Below, piece by piece: positions 26,559 through 36,127 of a stretch of 64,000 bases of DNA. The notes under the pieces are model-generated. The model was not told the origin of the DNA. It did not search any database and worked only from the letters and a program-made list of their open reading frames with translations. Numbering within the stretch: the stretch's first letter is position 1; every line of letters starts with the position of its first letter. The DNA is taken from contig NZ_LR733265.1 of NCBI RefSeq assembly GCF_902506495.1, positions 374,098 to 438,097 on the forward strand, read 5' to 3'. The position numbers and the translations under genes were made by a program. This DNA is from Pseudomonas sp. 8O. GTDB lineage: Bacteria > Pseudomonadota > Gammaproteobacteria > Pseudomonadales > Pseudomonadaceae.

Positions 26559-29500
26559 GTGTCGATTCATGTCGCGCTGCACCATGTCACCCACTACCGC
26601 TACGACCGTGCGGTGAACCTTGGGCCACAAGTCGTACGCTTGCGGCCGGCACCGCATAGCCGCACACGCATCCTTTCCTACGCGCTGAAGGTCGAGCCGG
26701 GCGAACACTTCATCAACTGGCAACAGGACCCGCAGGGCAACTACCTGGCGCGCCTGGTGTTTCCCGAGAAGACTCGCGAGTTCAAGGTCGAGGTAGACCT
26801 GGTCGCCGAGATGGCGGTGTTCAATCCCTTCGACTTCTTCCTCGAGCCCTACGCCGAGCGCATCCCCTTCGCCTACACCGAGGGCGAACAGCGTGAGCTG
26901 ACGCCGTATCTGGTCAAGCTGCCGGCCACGCCACTGTTCGCCAAGTACCTGGCTGGCATTTCCCGCGAGCCGGTGCCCAGCATCGATTTTCTGGTCGAGC
27001 TGAACCAGCGCCTGTCGGCCGACATCCGCTACCTGATCCGCATGGAGCCGGGCGTGCAGACGCCGGAACAGTCGCTCGAGCTGGCCGCCGGTTCGTGCCG
27101 TGATTCGGCCTGGCTGTTGGTGCAGTTGCTGCGTCACCTGGGCCTGGCGGCGCGCTTCGTCTCCGGCTACCTGATCCAGCTCACTGCTGACGTCAAAGCC
27201 CTCGACGGCCCCTCCGGCACTGACAAAGACTTCACCGACCTGCACGCCTGGTGCGAGGTGTATTTGCCTGGCGCCGGCTGGGTCGGTCTCGACCCGACTT
27301 CAGGCCTGTTCGCTGGCGAAGGCCACATTCCACTGGCGTGCAGCCCGGAGCCATCCTCGGCGGCGCCGATCACGGGTGGGCTGGACGAGTGCGAGGTGGA
27401 ATTCGAACACCTGATGAGCGTCGAACGCGTGTGGGAGGCGCCGCGCGTTACCAAGCCCTACAGCGAGGCGCAGTGGCAGGCGATCCAGGCGCTGGGCCGG
27501 CAGATCGACGATGACCTGCACAAGCACGATGTGCGCCTGACCATGGGCGGCGAGCCGACCTTCGTTGCCCTCGATTACCCCGATGATGACGAATGGAACA
27601 CTGCCGCGCTCGGGCCGAACAAGCGCCGCCTGGCTGCCGACCTGTTCTACCGCCTGCGCAGCCATTACGCGCCCAAGGCGCTGGTGCATTTCGACCAGGG
27701 CAAGTGGTACCCCGGCGAGCAGTTGCCGCGCTGGTCGCTGAACTGCTTCTGGCGCCGCGATGGCGAACCGCTGTGGCATGACCCCAAATTGCTGGCCGAT
27801 GAGAAGCGTGGCTATGGCGCTACGGCAGAAACGGCCGCGCGCTTTCTCGCCACCTTGGCGGACCGTCTGGGCGTGGACGGCGGTAACGTCTTTCCCGCCT
27901 ATGAAGACTGGTTCTACTACCTGTGGCGCGAGCGCAAGCTGCCGGACAACGTCACCCCGGACGATCCGCGCCTGAGCGACCCGCTGGAGCGCGAGCGCCT
28001 GCGCAAGGTGTTCGATCAGGGGCTCGACGCGGTGGTTGGTCATGTGCTGCCGCTGGCGCGTCAGGTGGTCGGCGAGGGCTGGCAAAGTGGGCGCTGGTTC
28101 CTGCGTGACGAACATTGCCGCCTGTTGCCTGGCGATTCGGCGCTGGGCTATCGCCTGCCGCTGGATTCCATGCCCTGGGTCAGTCAGGCCGACTATCCCT
28201 ACGTCAATCCGGTCGACCCCAGTCAGGCGCTGCCGCCGCTACCCAGCCCGGCGCAGATCCAGCGTCAGCTACGCGGTGTCTGGCGCGGCGCCAGTGCCGG
28301 CCCGCAGAGCACGAGGCCGGCCAGTGGGCAATCGGCTGCCGGTATCGTGCGCACCGCGCTCTGTGCCGAGCCGCGCGAGGGTCGCCTGTATCTGTTCATG
28401 CCGCCGCTGAGCCATCTCGAAGACTACCTGGAGCTGGTCGCGGCCATCGAGGCCGTAGCTGCCGAGCTCAATTGTCCGGTCTTGCTGGAAGGCTATGAGC
28501 CGCCGCTGGACCCGCGCCTGCAGTTCTTCCGCGTCACCCCCGATCCGGGCGTGATCGAGGTCAACATCCACCCGGCTGCTAGCTGGGATGAACTGGTCGA
28601 ACGCTGCGAATTTCTCTACGAGGCAGCGCGCCAGTCGCGCCTGTCCAGCGAGAAGTTCATGATCGACGGGCGCCACACCGGCACCGGCGGCGGCAACCAC
28701 TTCGTCCTCGGCGGGGCGACGCCGGGGGATTCGCCCTTCCTGCGTCGCCCCGACTTGCTGCGCAGCCTGATCAGTTACTGGCACAACCATCCGTCGCTGT
28801 CCTACCTGTTCAGCGGCCTGTTCATCGGCCCGACCTCGCAGGCGCCGCGTGTGGATGAAGCGCGCAACGATGCCTTGTATGAGCTGGAGATCGCCTTCGC
28901 GCAGATGCCCGAGCCGGGCCGCGACTGCCCGCCGTGGCTGGTCGACCGGCTGCTGCGCAACCTGCTGGTTGACGTCACCGGCAACACCCATCGCGCCGAG
29001 TTTTGCATCGACAAGCTGTACTCGCCGGATTCGGCCAGTGGCCGCCTCGGCCTGCTCGAGTTGCGGGCTTTCGAGATGCCGCCGCATGCGCAGATGAGCC
29101 TGGCTCAACAACTGCTGCTGCGCGCGCTGATCGCCCGTTTCTGGCAGGAGCCCTACCAGCCGGCGAAACTGGTGCGCTGGGGCAGCGAGTTGCACGACCG
29201 CTTCCTGCTGCCGCATTTCATCGAGCAGGATTTCGCCGACGTGCTGCAAGAGCTGGGCGCCTTTGGCTATCGCCTGCGCAGCGAGTGGTTCGCCCCGCAT
29301 CTGGAGTTCCGTTTTCCCAAGGCCGGTGATTTTGCCGTCAAGGGTATCGATCTGGAGCTGCGCCAGGCGCTGGAGCCTTGGCACGTGCTGGGCGAGGAGG
29401 GCGCTACCGGTGGTACGGTGCGCTACGTCGACTCGTCGCTGGAGCGCATGCAGGTGAAAGTAGGTGGTATGGCGCCGGATCGCTACGTGCTGACCTGCAA

Positions 29501-29852
29501 CGGCGTGCCGGTGCCCTTGCGGCCGACGGGCAAGGTCGGTGAGTTCGTCGGCGGTGTGCGTTTCCGTGCCTGGCAGCCGGCCAGTTGCCTGCAGCCGACC
29601 ATCGGCGTACACGCGCCGCTGGTGTTCGATCTGGTCGATACCTGGATGCAGCGCTCGCTAGGCGGTTGCCAGTACCATGTGGCGCATCCCGGCGGTCGCA
29701 ACTACGACAGCCTGCCGGTCAATGCCTACGAGGCGGAGAGCCGTCGCCTGGCGCGCTTCTTCCGATTGGGTCACAGCCCAGGCAAGCGCCCTGTCGTGCA
29801 GCCGATAGATAATAATGAACTGCCGATGACCCTGGATCTGCGTCGCGTTTGA
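26559..29852 (+). CDS. Transglutaminase-like / DUF2126 protein
   Basis: This 1097-residue protein has an N-terminal transglutaminase-like beta region (about 1-90), a transglutaminase core (about 150-270) and a long DUF2126 domain (about 300-1090). The papain-like triad is visible: Cys180 in AAGSCRDSAWL, His229 in DLHAWCEVYLP and Asp245 in GLDPTSG. DUF2126 is related to carboxylate-amine ligases/glutamine synthetase-like folds in published comparative analyses (Iyer and co-workers on amidoligases), which place this gene with the next two in a peptide-synthesis or peptide-tagging operon. AGGAGG gives a strong ribosome-binding site. A cytoplasmic location is expected, as no signal peptide is present. 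Confidence 0.9.
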   Translation: MSIHVALHHVTHYRYDRAVNLGPQVVRLRPAPHSRTRILSYALKVEPGEHFINWQQDPQGNYLARLVFPEKTREFKVEVDLVAEMAVFNPFDFFLEPYAERIPFAYTEGEQRELTPYLVKLPATPLFAKYLAGISREPVPSIDFLVELNQRLSADIRYLIRMEPGVQTPEQSLELAAGSCRDSAWLLVQLLRHLGLAARFVSGYLIQLTADVKALDGPSGTDKDFTDLHAWCEVYLPGAGWVGLDPTSGLFAGEGHIPLACSPEPSSAAPITGGLDECEVEFEHLMSVERVWEAPRVTKPYSEAQWQAIQALGRQIDDDLHKHDVRLTMGGEPTFVALDYPDDDEWNTAALGPNKRRLAADLFYRLRSHYAPKALVHFDQGKWYPGEQLPRWSLNCFWRRDGEPLWHDPKLLADEKRGYGATAETAARFLATLADRLGVDGGNVFPAYEDWFYYLWRERKLPDNVTPDDPRLSDPLERERLRKVFDQGLDAVVGHVLPLARQVVGEGWQSGRWFLRDEHCRLLPGDSALGYRLPLDSMPWVSQADYPYVNPVDPSQALPPLPSPAQIQRQLRGVWRGASAGPQSTRPASGQSAAGIVRTALCAEPREGRLYLFMPPLSHLEDYLELVAAIEAVAAELNCPVLLEGYEPPLDPRLQFFRVTPDPGVIEVNIHPAASWDELVERCEFLYEAARQSRLSSEKFMIDGRHTGTGGGNHFVLGGATPGDSPFLRRPDLLRSLISYWHNHPSLSYLFSGLFIGPTSQAPRVDEARNDALYELEIAFAQMPEPGRDCPPWLVDRLLRNLLVDVTGNTHRAEFCIDKLYSPDSASGRLGLLELRAFEMPPHAQMSLAQQLLLRALIARFWQEPYQPAKLVRWGSELHDRFLLPHFIEQDFADVLQELGAFGYRLRSEWFAPHLEFRFPKAGDFAVKGIDLELRQALEPWHVLGEEGATGGTVRYVDSSLERMQVKVGGMAPDRYVLTCNGVPVPLRPTGKVGEFVGGVRFRAWQPASCLQPTIGVHAPLVFDLVDTWMQRSLGGCQYHVAHPGGRNYDSLPVNAYEAESRRLARFFRLGHSPGKRPVVQPIDNNELPMTLDLRRV

Positions 29853-29890
29853 CGACATGTTGCTCACCTGAGTGTCGGCTACCGTGATCA

Positions 29891-29998
29891 CTCCCCTCGC
29901 CCCTCTGGGGAGAGGGTCAGGGAGAGGGGAGAGTGGGCGACTTCGCGCTGTTTTCAGCCCTCTCCCCCGGCCCCTCTCCCATAAATGGGAGAGGGGAG
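29891..29998. repeat. CCCTCTCCC-type intergenic repeat with hairpin
   Basis: The gap between the DUF2126 and ATP-grasp genes is filled by C-rich runs and a perfect 10-bp stem, CCCCTCTCCC (29971-29980) with GGGAGAGGGG (29987-29996) around ATAAAT. A related C-rich hairpin occurs at 56781-56823. It resembles the CCCTCTCCC repeats scattered in Pseudomonas and Xanthomonas genomes. It may lower read-through to the downstream genes. Confidence 0.8.
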
Positions 29999-30035
29999 CT
30001 TAAAGCCGCACCGCCTTGCCACTGCCGAGCCTGCC

Positions 30036-32522
30036 ATGCACGATCTGCTAGCCGATTACCCGCCGCCCAACGGCGCCTACCACGAACTGCTCGACGCCAA
30101 GGGCAATGTACGCCCGCACTGGCGCCGTCTTTACGAGCAACTGGCACGCAGCCGGCCCGAGCACCTGGCGCAGCGCGAAGCCATGCTGGCGCGGCAGATC
30201 CAGGAGAACGGCGTTACCTACAACGTCTACGCCGACCCCGATGGCGCTGACCGGCCGTGGGAACTGGACCTGCTGCCCAACCTGATTCCGGCTGACGAGT
30301 GGCAGCAGATCGCTGCCGGCGTGGCGCAGCGCGCGACCCTGCTCAACCGCGTGCTGGCCGACCTCTATGGCCCGCAGAAACTGATCGCTGAAGGCCTGCT
30401 GCCCACCGAACTGGTGTTCGGCCATAACAACTTCCTCTGGCCGTGCCAGGGCATGCAGGCGCCTGGAGGCACCTGGCTGCACCTGTACGCTGTGGATCTG
30501 GCCCGGGCGCCGGACGGTCGTTGGTGGGTCACCGCCGACCGCACCCAGGCACCGTCCGGGGCCGGTTATGCGCTGGAGAACCGGCAGATCGTCTCGCGCG
30601 CCTTCCCCGAACTGTACCGCGACCTGCGCGTGCAGTACCTGGCCGGTTTCTTCCGTACCCTGCAGGACACCCTGGCGCGTCAGGCCCCAAGCGGCGGCGA
30701 AACACCGCTGGTGGTGCTGCTGACGCCGGGGCGCTTCAACGAAAGCTATTTCGAGCATCTGTATCTGGCGCGCCAGCTGGGTTATCCGCTGGTCGAAGGC
30801 AGCGACCTGACCGTGCGCGACGCCACCCTCTACCTCAAGACCCTGGCTGGCCTGCGCCGCGTACATGCGGTGCTGCGCCGCCTCGACGACGACTACTGTG
30901 ACCCGCTGGAGCTGCGCACCGACTCTGCCCTCGGTGTGCCTGGCCTGCTCGAAGCCGTGCGTCGTGGTCGCGTGCTGGTGGCCAACGCCCTGGGCAGCGG
31001 CGTACTGGAATCGCCCGGCCTGCCAGGCTTTTTGCCGGCGATCAGCGAGCACCTGCTCGGCGAGGAACTCTTGCTGCCGTCTATTGCCAGTTGGTGGGGC
31101 GGTGAGCCGCCGGTGCTGGACGAGGCGCTGGAGCAGCTCGACCAGTTGCTGGTGCGCCCGGCCTTCCCCTCGCAGAGCTTCATGCCGGTGTTCGGCCGCG
31201 ATCTGGACGAGGCGCAGCGCGCCAAGCTGGCCGAACGACTGCAGGCACGCCCCTATGCCTATGTCGCGCAAGCGCGGGCCAAGCTGTCGCAGGCACCAGT
31301 GTGGGATGGCAGCGGTTTGCAGCCGCGGGCCATCGGCATGCGTGTGTTCGCCGTGGCCAGTGCCGATGGCTACCGGGTGATGCCCGGGGGCCTGACCCGC
31401 GTGGCCGCCGAGGCCGATGCCGAGGTGGTGTCGATGCAGCGCGGCGGGGCGAGCAAGGACACGTGGGTGCTGGGCACGCGGCAGAGCGTCGGCGAGCCCT
31501 GGCAGACGCAACGCACCATAGGTACTGCCGACCTGGTGCGCAGCGACCCCTTCCTGCCCTCGCGCGTGGTGGAGAATCTTTACTGGTTCGGTCGTTACGC
31601 CGAACGCTGCGAGGGCAATGCGCGCCTGCTGCGCATCATGCTGGCGCGTTACGTCGATGATGATGACGACCCGCAGGCACTGCAGAGCGCGCTGGCGCTG
31701 GCGCAGGAGTTGGGCCTGCTGGCAGATCCCGAAGAGGGCGAGCTGGCGGAGCGTCTGCTGCAGGCACTGCTCGGCAGCGACTGGCCGGCCAGCCTGCGCT
31801 CCAATCTGCAGCGCTTGCAGTGGGCTGCTGGCAGCGTGCGCGGCAAGCTGTCCCAGGCCAACTGGCAGGCGCTGGTGGAGTTGCAGCGCGAGGCGCAGTT
31901 GCTGGAAGGCCAGCCGGCCGACTTCGGCGAGTTGCTGGATTTTCTCAACCGTCTGCTGATGTCGCTGGCGGCGCTGTCGGGCTTCGCTTTCGACGACATG
32001 ACCCGCGACGACGGCTGGCGCTTTCTCATGCTCGGTCGCTACATCGAGCGCTTGCAGTTTCTCTGCGACAGCTTCGCTGGCTTCCTGCGCAGCGGCTCGG
32101 CCACCGACCAGTCGGCGCTGGAGTGGTTGCTGGAGCTGGGCAACAGCAGCATCACCTACCGCACCCGCTACCTGGCGTCGGCGCAGTTGATCCCGGTACT
32201 CGACCTGCTGCTGCTCGATGAGCAGAACCCGCACGCTGTGATCTTCCAGATGCGTACCCTGCTGCGCTCGCTGGAAGGTCTCAACGAGCGTTTCGAGCTG
32301 CCGGCCGAGCGCTACCTGGTCTATCTGGAACAGCAGCTCGCCGCCTTCAGTCTGGCCAGCCTGGAGAACCCATTGTTCGGCCCCGGCAGCACCCGGGCGG
32401 TGCTCGAAGGTCTGGCCGATTTGCTGGTGGCCATCAGCGAGGCTGCCGGCGCGGTATCCGATCACCTCGGGCTGCGCTTCTTCGCCCATGTCGATGTCAG
32501 CCAGCGGACGCAATCCTCATGA
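30036..32522 (+). CDS. Circularly permuted ATP-grasp / alpha-E fusion protein
   Basis: This 828-residue protein joins a circularly permuted type 2 ATP-grasp domain (about 1-490; NGVTYNVYADPDG, FGHNNFLWPCQGMQAPGGTW, VLLTPGRFNESYFEHLYLA) and an alpha-E (DUF403) domain (about 510-820; FLPSRVVENLYWFGRYAERC, YIERLQFLCDSFAGFL). The first is a predicted peptide or amide ligase and the second an all-helical partner; elsewhere they are often separate genes. Start 30036 (MHDLLADYPPPNGAY) was chosen over 29985, which lies inside the C-rich repeat. Its stop overlaps the next ATG by four bases. Confidence 0.9.
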   Translation: MHDLLADYPPPNGAYHELLDAKGNVRPHWRRLYEQLARSRPEHLAQREAMLARQIQENGVTYNVYADPDGADRPWELDLLPNLIPADEWQQIAAGVAQRATLLNRVLADLYGPQKLIAEGLLPTELVFGHNNFLWPCQGMQAPGGTWLHLYAVDLARAPDGRWWVTADRTQAPSGAGYALENRQIVSRAFPELYRDLRVQYLAGFFRTLQDTLARQAPSGGETPLVVLLTPGRFNESYFEHLYLARQLGYPLVEGSDLTVRDATLYLKTLAGLRRVHAVLRRLDDDYCDPLELRTDSALGVPGLLEAVRRGRVLVANALGSGVLESPGLPGFLPAISEHLLGEELLLPSIASWWGGEPPVLDEALEQLDQLLVRPAFPSQSFMPVFGRDLDEAQRAKLAERLQARPYAYVAQARAKLSQAPVWDGSGLQPRAIGMRVFAVASADGYRVMPGGLTRVAAEADAEVVSMQRGGASKDTWVLGTRQSVGEPWQTQRTIGTADLVRSDPFLPSRVVENLYWFGRYAERCEGNARLLRIMLARYVDDDDDPQALQSALALAQELGLLADPEEGELAERLLQALLGSDWPASLRSNLQRLQWAAGSVRGKLSQANWQALVELQREAQLLEGQPADFGELLDFLNRLLMSLAALSGFAFDDMTRDDGWRFLMLGRYIERLQFLCDSFAGFLRSGSATDQSALEWLLELGNSSITYRTRYLASAQLIPVLDLLLLDEQNPHAVIFQMRTLLRSLEGLNERFELPAERYLVYLEQQLAAFSLASLENPLFGPGSTRAVLEGLADLLVAISEAAGAVSDHLGLRFFAHVDVSQRTQSS

Positions 32523-33412
32523 GCAGCGCGTCGTATCAGGTTCTTCACGAAACCCATTACCGGTACTCGGCGCCGGTTTCCCTGGCGCAACAACTGGCGC
32601 ACCTGTGGCCGCGCGAATGCCCCTGGCAGCGTTGCCATGAACGGGAGCTGCGTATCGATCCCGCGCCCTGTCAGCGTCGTGACGGTCTGGACGTATTCGG
32701 CAACCCGCTGACCCGCCTGGTGTTCGAGCGCCCGCACGAGGCGCTGGTGGTCAGCGCCCGGCTGCGCGTCGAGGTGCTCACGCGTGCGCCGCTGGAACTG
32801 GACGATTCGCCGAGCTGGGAGGCTGCGTGCGCCGCGCTCAGCTACAGCGGCAAACGGATGGAACCTGCGTTGCTGGAGGCGGCGCGCTACCGCTTCGAGT
32901 CGCCTTACGTGCGTCTCAAGCAGGTGTTTGCCGACTACGCCGACGATTGCTTCACGCCGGGGCGTCCGTTGCTGCAGGCGTGCCAGGCGCTGATGCAGAA
33001 GATCTTCGATGAGTTCAGCTTCGATGCCGAAGCCACTCAAGTGGCGACGCCGCTGTTGCAGGTACTGGAGGAAAAGCGCGGGGTCTGCCAGGACTTCGCC
33101 CACCTGATGCTCGCCTGTCTGCGCTCGCGCGGCCTGGCGGCGCGTTACGTCAGCGGCTACCTGCTGACCCAGCCACCGCCCGGCCAACCACGCCTGATCG
33201 GCGCCGACGCCTCGCATGCCTGGGTGTCGCTGTATTGCCCGCGTCAGGGCTGGGTGGATTTTGATCCGACCAACAATGTGCGCCCGGCACTGGAGCACAT
33301 CACCCTGGCCTGGGGCCGGGATTTCTCCGATGTGTCGCCGTTGCGTGGGGTGATCCTGGGGGGCGGCAGCCACGACCCGGACGTGCAGGTGACGGTGCTG
33401 CCGCTGGGATGA
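32519..33412 (+). CDS. Transglutaminase family protein
   Basis: This 297-residue protein has a bacterial transglutaminase N-terminal region (about 1-85, SYQVLHETHYRYSAPVSLAQ) and a core with Cys190 in RGVCQDFAHLML, His233 in ASHAWVSLYCP and Asp249 in VDFDPTNN. It is probably a cysteine peptidase or amide-bond enzyme of the peptide operon that starts at 26559, and is translationally coupled to the ATP-grasp gene (ATGA). No signal peptide is seen. A hairpin follows. Confidence 0.9.
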   Translation: MSSASYQVLHETHYRYSAPVSLAQQLAHLWPRECPWQRCHERELRIDPAPCQRRDGLDVFGNPLTRLVFERPHEALVVSARLRVEVLTRAPLELDDSPSWEAACAALSYSGKRMEPALLEAARYRFESPYVRLKQVFADYADDCFTPGRPLLQACQALMQKIFDEFSFDAEATQVATPLLQVLEEKRGVCQDFAHLMLACLRSRGLAARYVSGYLLTQPPPGQPRLIGADASHAWVSLYCPRQGWVDFDPTNNVRPALEHITLAWGRDFSDVSPLRGVILGGGSHDPDVQVTVLPLG

Positions 33413-33416
33413 GAGT

Positions 33417-33448
33417 CGTGGGAGGGTGCGACAGGCGCATCTCCCACG
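33417..33448. terminator. Hairpin between convergent transglutaminase and azurin genes
   Basis: CGTGGGAG (33417-33424) pairs with CTCCCACG (33441-33448). There is no T tract on either side, so it is a weak terminator candidate placed between two converging genes. Confidence 0.45.
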
Positions 33449-33461
33449 GTTAGTAGCGGCC

Positions 33462-33911
33462 TCAGTCGACCAGCTTCACGCTGCCTTTCATCAGCGAGTA
33501 GTGGCCGGGGAAGGAGCAGAAGAAGCTGTAATCCTCGCCTGCCGCCAGCTTGCTGACGTCGAAGGTCACCGACGTGCTTTCGCCACCGCCGATCAGATCG
33601 GTATGGGCGATCACACGCTCGTCACCGGCCTTGATGTAGCTGGCGTCCGGGCCGGCAGGAATGCCCTCGGTGGCCACGGCGGGCATGTCGGCGGTCTTGC
33701 TCAGCACCCAGTTGTGGCCCATGGCGGTCTTGGGCAGTGAGCCTACGTGCTTGAGATTGACCGTGAAGGTCTTGCAGCTCTTGCTGACGGAGATGGCCTG
33801 GGTGTTGAAGGTCATCTGGTCGGTCGATTCGACGTCCACCGAGCATTCGGCAGCGAGTAGTGGTGTGCTGGCCAGGCCAAGCAGTGCCATCAGAGCAACG
33901 TTACGCAGCAT
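33462..33911 (-). CDS. azu: Azurin
   Basis: This 149-residue precursor has a 20-residue signal peptide ([20 protein letters not shown]) and a mature chain starting AECSVDV. The type 1 copper ligands are visible in AMGHNWVL (His of the GH pair) and in [14 protein letters not shown] (Cys, His, Met); the Cys near the mature N-terminus and KSCKTF form the usual disulfide. Azurin is a periplasmic electron carrier. GGAGG precedes the ATG. P. aeruginosa azu lies in the same neighbourhood. No convincing ANR box was found in the upstream gap. Confidence 0.98.
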   Translation of the reverse strand: MLRNVALMALLGLASTPLLAAECSVDVESTDQMTFNTQAISVSKSCKTFTVNLKHVGSLPKTAMGHNWVLSKTADMPAVATEGIPAGPDASYIKAGDERVIAHTDLIGGGESTSVTFDVSKLAAGEDYSFFCSFPGHYSLMKGSVKLVD

Positions 33912-34301
33912 CTTTGAAGCCTCCAGATTCTGAATTTCCGGTCAGGTCTGAAGAGATTCGCACAGCTTCCGGGACTTAAGGATGCGACTGAACGCCACGC
34001 CTGGTTATCCAGAAAAGCTGTGGATAATTCTGTGGGGAAGCTCTGCAATGCCAGTTCTAGGCCTGGTCTCGCGGGCTTTCCGGGTATCTGCTCAGCTTTT
34101 GTCCAGGCCGCCTGCTCGCCACTAAAAAATGCTTTGAAATGAATTGCTTGAGCGAGAGGTCAAGGCTCTTGCGCGTCTCTGGAAAGCCACTGGCCGGTTA
34201 TCCACGAAAGATGTGGAGCAAGCTGTGGATAAGCTTGGGGAAAGCCCGCCTCGACTGCGCCCGGCAGGGGGCGCAGACGATTGATGAGAAAATGAGCGCT
34301 C
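33912..34301. repeat. 390-base gap with two DnaA-box-like repeat units
   Basis: No gene was seen here. Two related units lie at about 34004-34042 and 34196-34245. Each has a TTATCC half, a short spacer and a perfect TGTGGATAA (34019-34027; 34224-34232), the complement of the DnaA-box consensus, then a weaker TGTGGGGAAGC or TTGGGGAAAGC segment. The rest carries the azurin promoter region. Similar units occur at 36814-37200 and 40936. Confidence 0.7.
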
Positions 34302-35237
34302 CTAGTGAACCGGTTTTTTGCGTAGCGTCTGCCACAGACGTGTGGCGAGGCTGACCAGCGGTACGCTGAGCAAGCCGGCGACGATGCCCAGCAGGGCATT
34401 GAGCAGCGTTGGCACCATGGCCGAAAGCAGGTGGCCGGCATCGCGCGCGACCCATTCGGCAGCGTGATGTACGGCGCTTTCCACAGGAGGCAGGCCATGA
34501 CTGAGAATGCCGCCGCCTACCATGAACATGGCCGCGGTGCCAATCACCGACAATGCCTTCATCAGCCAGGGGGCCAGGCGCAGGATGCCGCGACCACAAG
34601 CCTGGGCGAAGACGCTGGCGCGTTGGCTGAGGTAGAGCCCGGCGTCGTCCAGCTTGACGATGCCGGCCACCAGGCCATACACGCCCACGGTCATCAGCAG
34701 GGCAATGCCGCTGAGCACCAGCACCTGATTGAGGAAACTGGCGGCGGCGACGGTGCCCAAGGTGATGGCGATGATCTCGGCCGACAGCACGAAGTCGGTG
34801 CGCACCGCGCCACGGATCTTGTCGCGCTCGAATGCCACCAGATCCACCTGCGCATCGGCGATGGCCTTCAAGTGCGCCTGTTGATCGTCATCCTCTTTCT
34901 TGTGCAGCAGTTTGTGGATCAGCTTCTCGGCGCCTTCGTAGCAGAGGAACAGACCGCCGAGCATCAGCAACGGCACCACCAGCCAGGGTGCGACAGCGCT
35001 GATCAGCAATGCGGCTGGCACCAGGATCGCCTTGTTGACCAACGAACCCTTGGCCACGGCCCAGACGACCGGCAGTTCGCGGTCTGCCTTGACTCCGGTG
35101 ACTTGCTGGGCATTGAGCGCGAGGTCGTCACCTAACACACCTGCGGTCTTGCGCGCGGCGATCTTGGTCATGGTGGCGACGTCATCGAGTACGCTGCTGA
35201 TATCGTCGATCAGGGCGAGCAGGCTGCTTCCGGCCAT
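34302..35237 (-). CDS. DUF808 family membrane protein
   Basis: This protein of about 311 residues starts [20 protein letters not shown], the DUF808 (YedI) signature, followed by [20 protein letters not shown]. Several hydrophobic segments follow (about 75-105, 165-215, 235-300), and a Lys/Asp-rich cytoplasmic loop contains [15 protein letters not shown]. The function of the family is unknown. The start at 35237 was preferred to 35279 because the family begins MAGSS. Confidence 0.88.
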   Translation of the reverse strand: MAGSSLLALIDDISSVLDDVATMTKIAARKTAGVLGDDLALNAQQVTGVKADRELPVVWAVAKGSLVNKAILVPAALLISAVAPWLVVPLLMLGGLFLCYEGAEKLIHKLLHKKEDDDQQAHLKAIADAQVDLVAFERDKIRGAVRTDFVLSAEIIAITLGTVAAASFLNQVLVLSGIALLMTVGVYGLVAGIVKLDDAGLYLSQRASVFAQACGRGILRLAPWLMKALSVIGTAAMFMVGGGILSHGLPPVESAVHHAAEWVARDAGHLLSAMVPTLLNALLGIVAGLLSVPLVSLATRLWQTLRKKPVH

Positions 35238-35303
35238 GTTGCGGCTTCCGTGAGAGAGAGAAGCCGCAGAGCGTAGCATTGTGTTACATGTCTGCGTATA
35301 GGA

Positions 35304-35891
35304 TCAGTCCGGCGAGCGATCCACCCATTTCGGCGCTGCGCTGGGGCGCCATTCGCTGAGGGCGTCGAGCAGGTTTTGCGGGCTGCTTGCGATCTGCAGC
35401 ATCTCGCGATGCGGTGGGCGAACGAAGCGTTCGGCGACCAGATGATCGAGGAAGTCGCCGAGCTTGCTGTAGAAACCGTTCACTTCCAGCAGACCCAGCG
35501 GCTTGGCGTGATAGCCCAACTGGCCCCAGGTCCATACCTCGAACAGCTCTTCCAGGGTGCCGAGGCCGCCGGGCAGGGCGATGAAGGCGTCTGATAGCTC
35601 GGCCATGCGCGCCTTGCGCGCATGCATGCCGTCCACCACTTCCAGGCAAGTCAGGTTGCGATGGCCGATCTCGGCGCGCTCCAGGCTTTGCGGGATGATG
35701 CCGATCACTTCGCCACCGGCGTTCAGCGCCGCATCGGCTACCACGCCCATCAGGCCGACGGCCCCACCGCCGTAGATCAGGCGAATGCCGCGCTGGGCCA
35801 GGTGTTGGCCAAGCGCTTCGGCAGCTTCGCGATAGACGGGGTTGGCGCCAGGGCTGGCACCACAGAAGACACAGACGCTATGCACGGACAT
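35304..35891 (-). CDS. LOG family protein (TIGR00730)
   Basis: This 195-residue Rossmann-fold protein has the family motif [15 protein letters not shown] (PGGxGTxxE) and the N-terminal [23 protein letters not shown] proteins hydrolyse cytokinin riboside monophosphates, and bacterial members act as nucleoside 5'-monophosphate phosphoribohydrolases; older annotations call them lysine decarboxylase. The natural substrate in Pseudomonas is uncertain. PA4923 next to azurin is the likely P. aeruginosa counterpart. Confidence 0.92.
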   Translation of the reverse strand: MSVHSVCVFCGASPGANPVYREAAEALGQHLAQRGIRLIYGGGAVGLMGVVADAALNAGGEVIGIIPQSLERAEIGHRNLTCLEVVDGMHARKARMAELSDAFIALPGGLGTLEELFEVWTWGQLGYHAKPLGLLEVNGFYSKLGDFLDHLVAERFVRPPHREMLQIASSPQNLLDALSEWRPSAAPKWVDRSPD

Positions 35892-35950
35892 GGATGGACT
35901 CCTTGGCTGAATGGGCCAAGGGTAACTAGCCGCTTCGCTCCGACCAAGTG

Positions 35951-36028
35951 TCAGTGCCGCGTATCAATGCCGCAGGTGGCGCAGGCGTAGCTGGCTAGCA
36001 ACTGCTTGAGTAGATCGTTGAGGTGCAT
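35951..36028 (-). CDS. Possible 25-residue peptide with CxxC
   Basis: A short frame reads [20 protein letters not shown] and ends IDTRH. An AGGAAG ribosome-binding site lies about eight bases before the ATG. The N-terminal half is an amphipathic leucine-rich helix, and the C-terminal part has a CATC motif and a terminal His that could bind metal or be redox-active. It lies alone between the LysE and LOG genes, on the same strand. It is too short for standard gene finders, and I do not recognise a family. The frame could occur by chance. Confidence 0.45.
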   Translation of the reverse strand: MHLNDLLKQLLASYACATCGIDTRH

Positions 36029-36127
36029 GGTGCGGCTTCCTGACGCAGGGATATGTCGCTGAGGCTAGTCCCGTTGCTGGCGCCGCGCCCTTAGATTGTT
36101 TCGATGATGGCGATAGCCGCAGCGCGA

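Noticed and set aside
26358..27245. Minus-strand frame of 295 codons opposite the start of the DUF2126 protein.
   Set aside because: Antisense shadow; it would also cover the divergent promoter region.
30048..32513. Minus-strand open frame of about 820 codons opposite the ATP-grasp/alpha-E gene.
   Set aside because: Antisense shadow of a gene with clear domains; Gln/Arg/His/Ala-rich low-quality translation.
33417..33448. Hairpin between transglutaminase and azurin genes as a small RNA gene.
   Set aside because: Short, without promoter or T tract; a weak shared terminator is the simpler reading.
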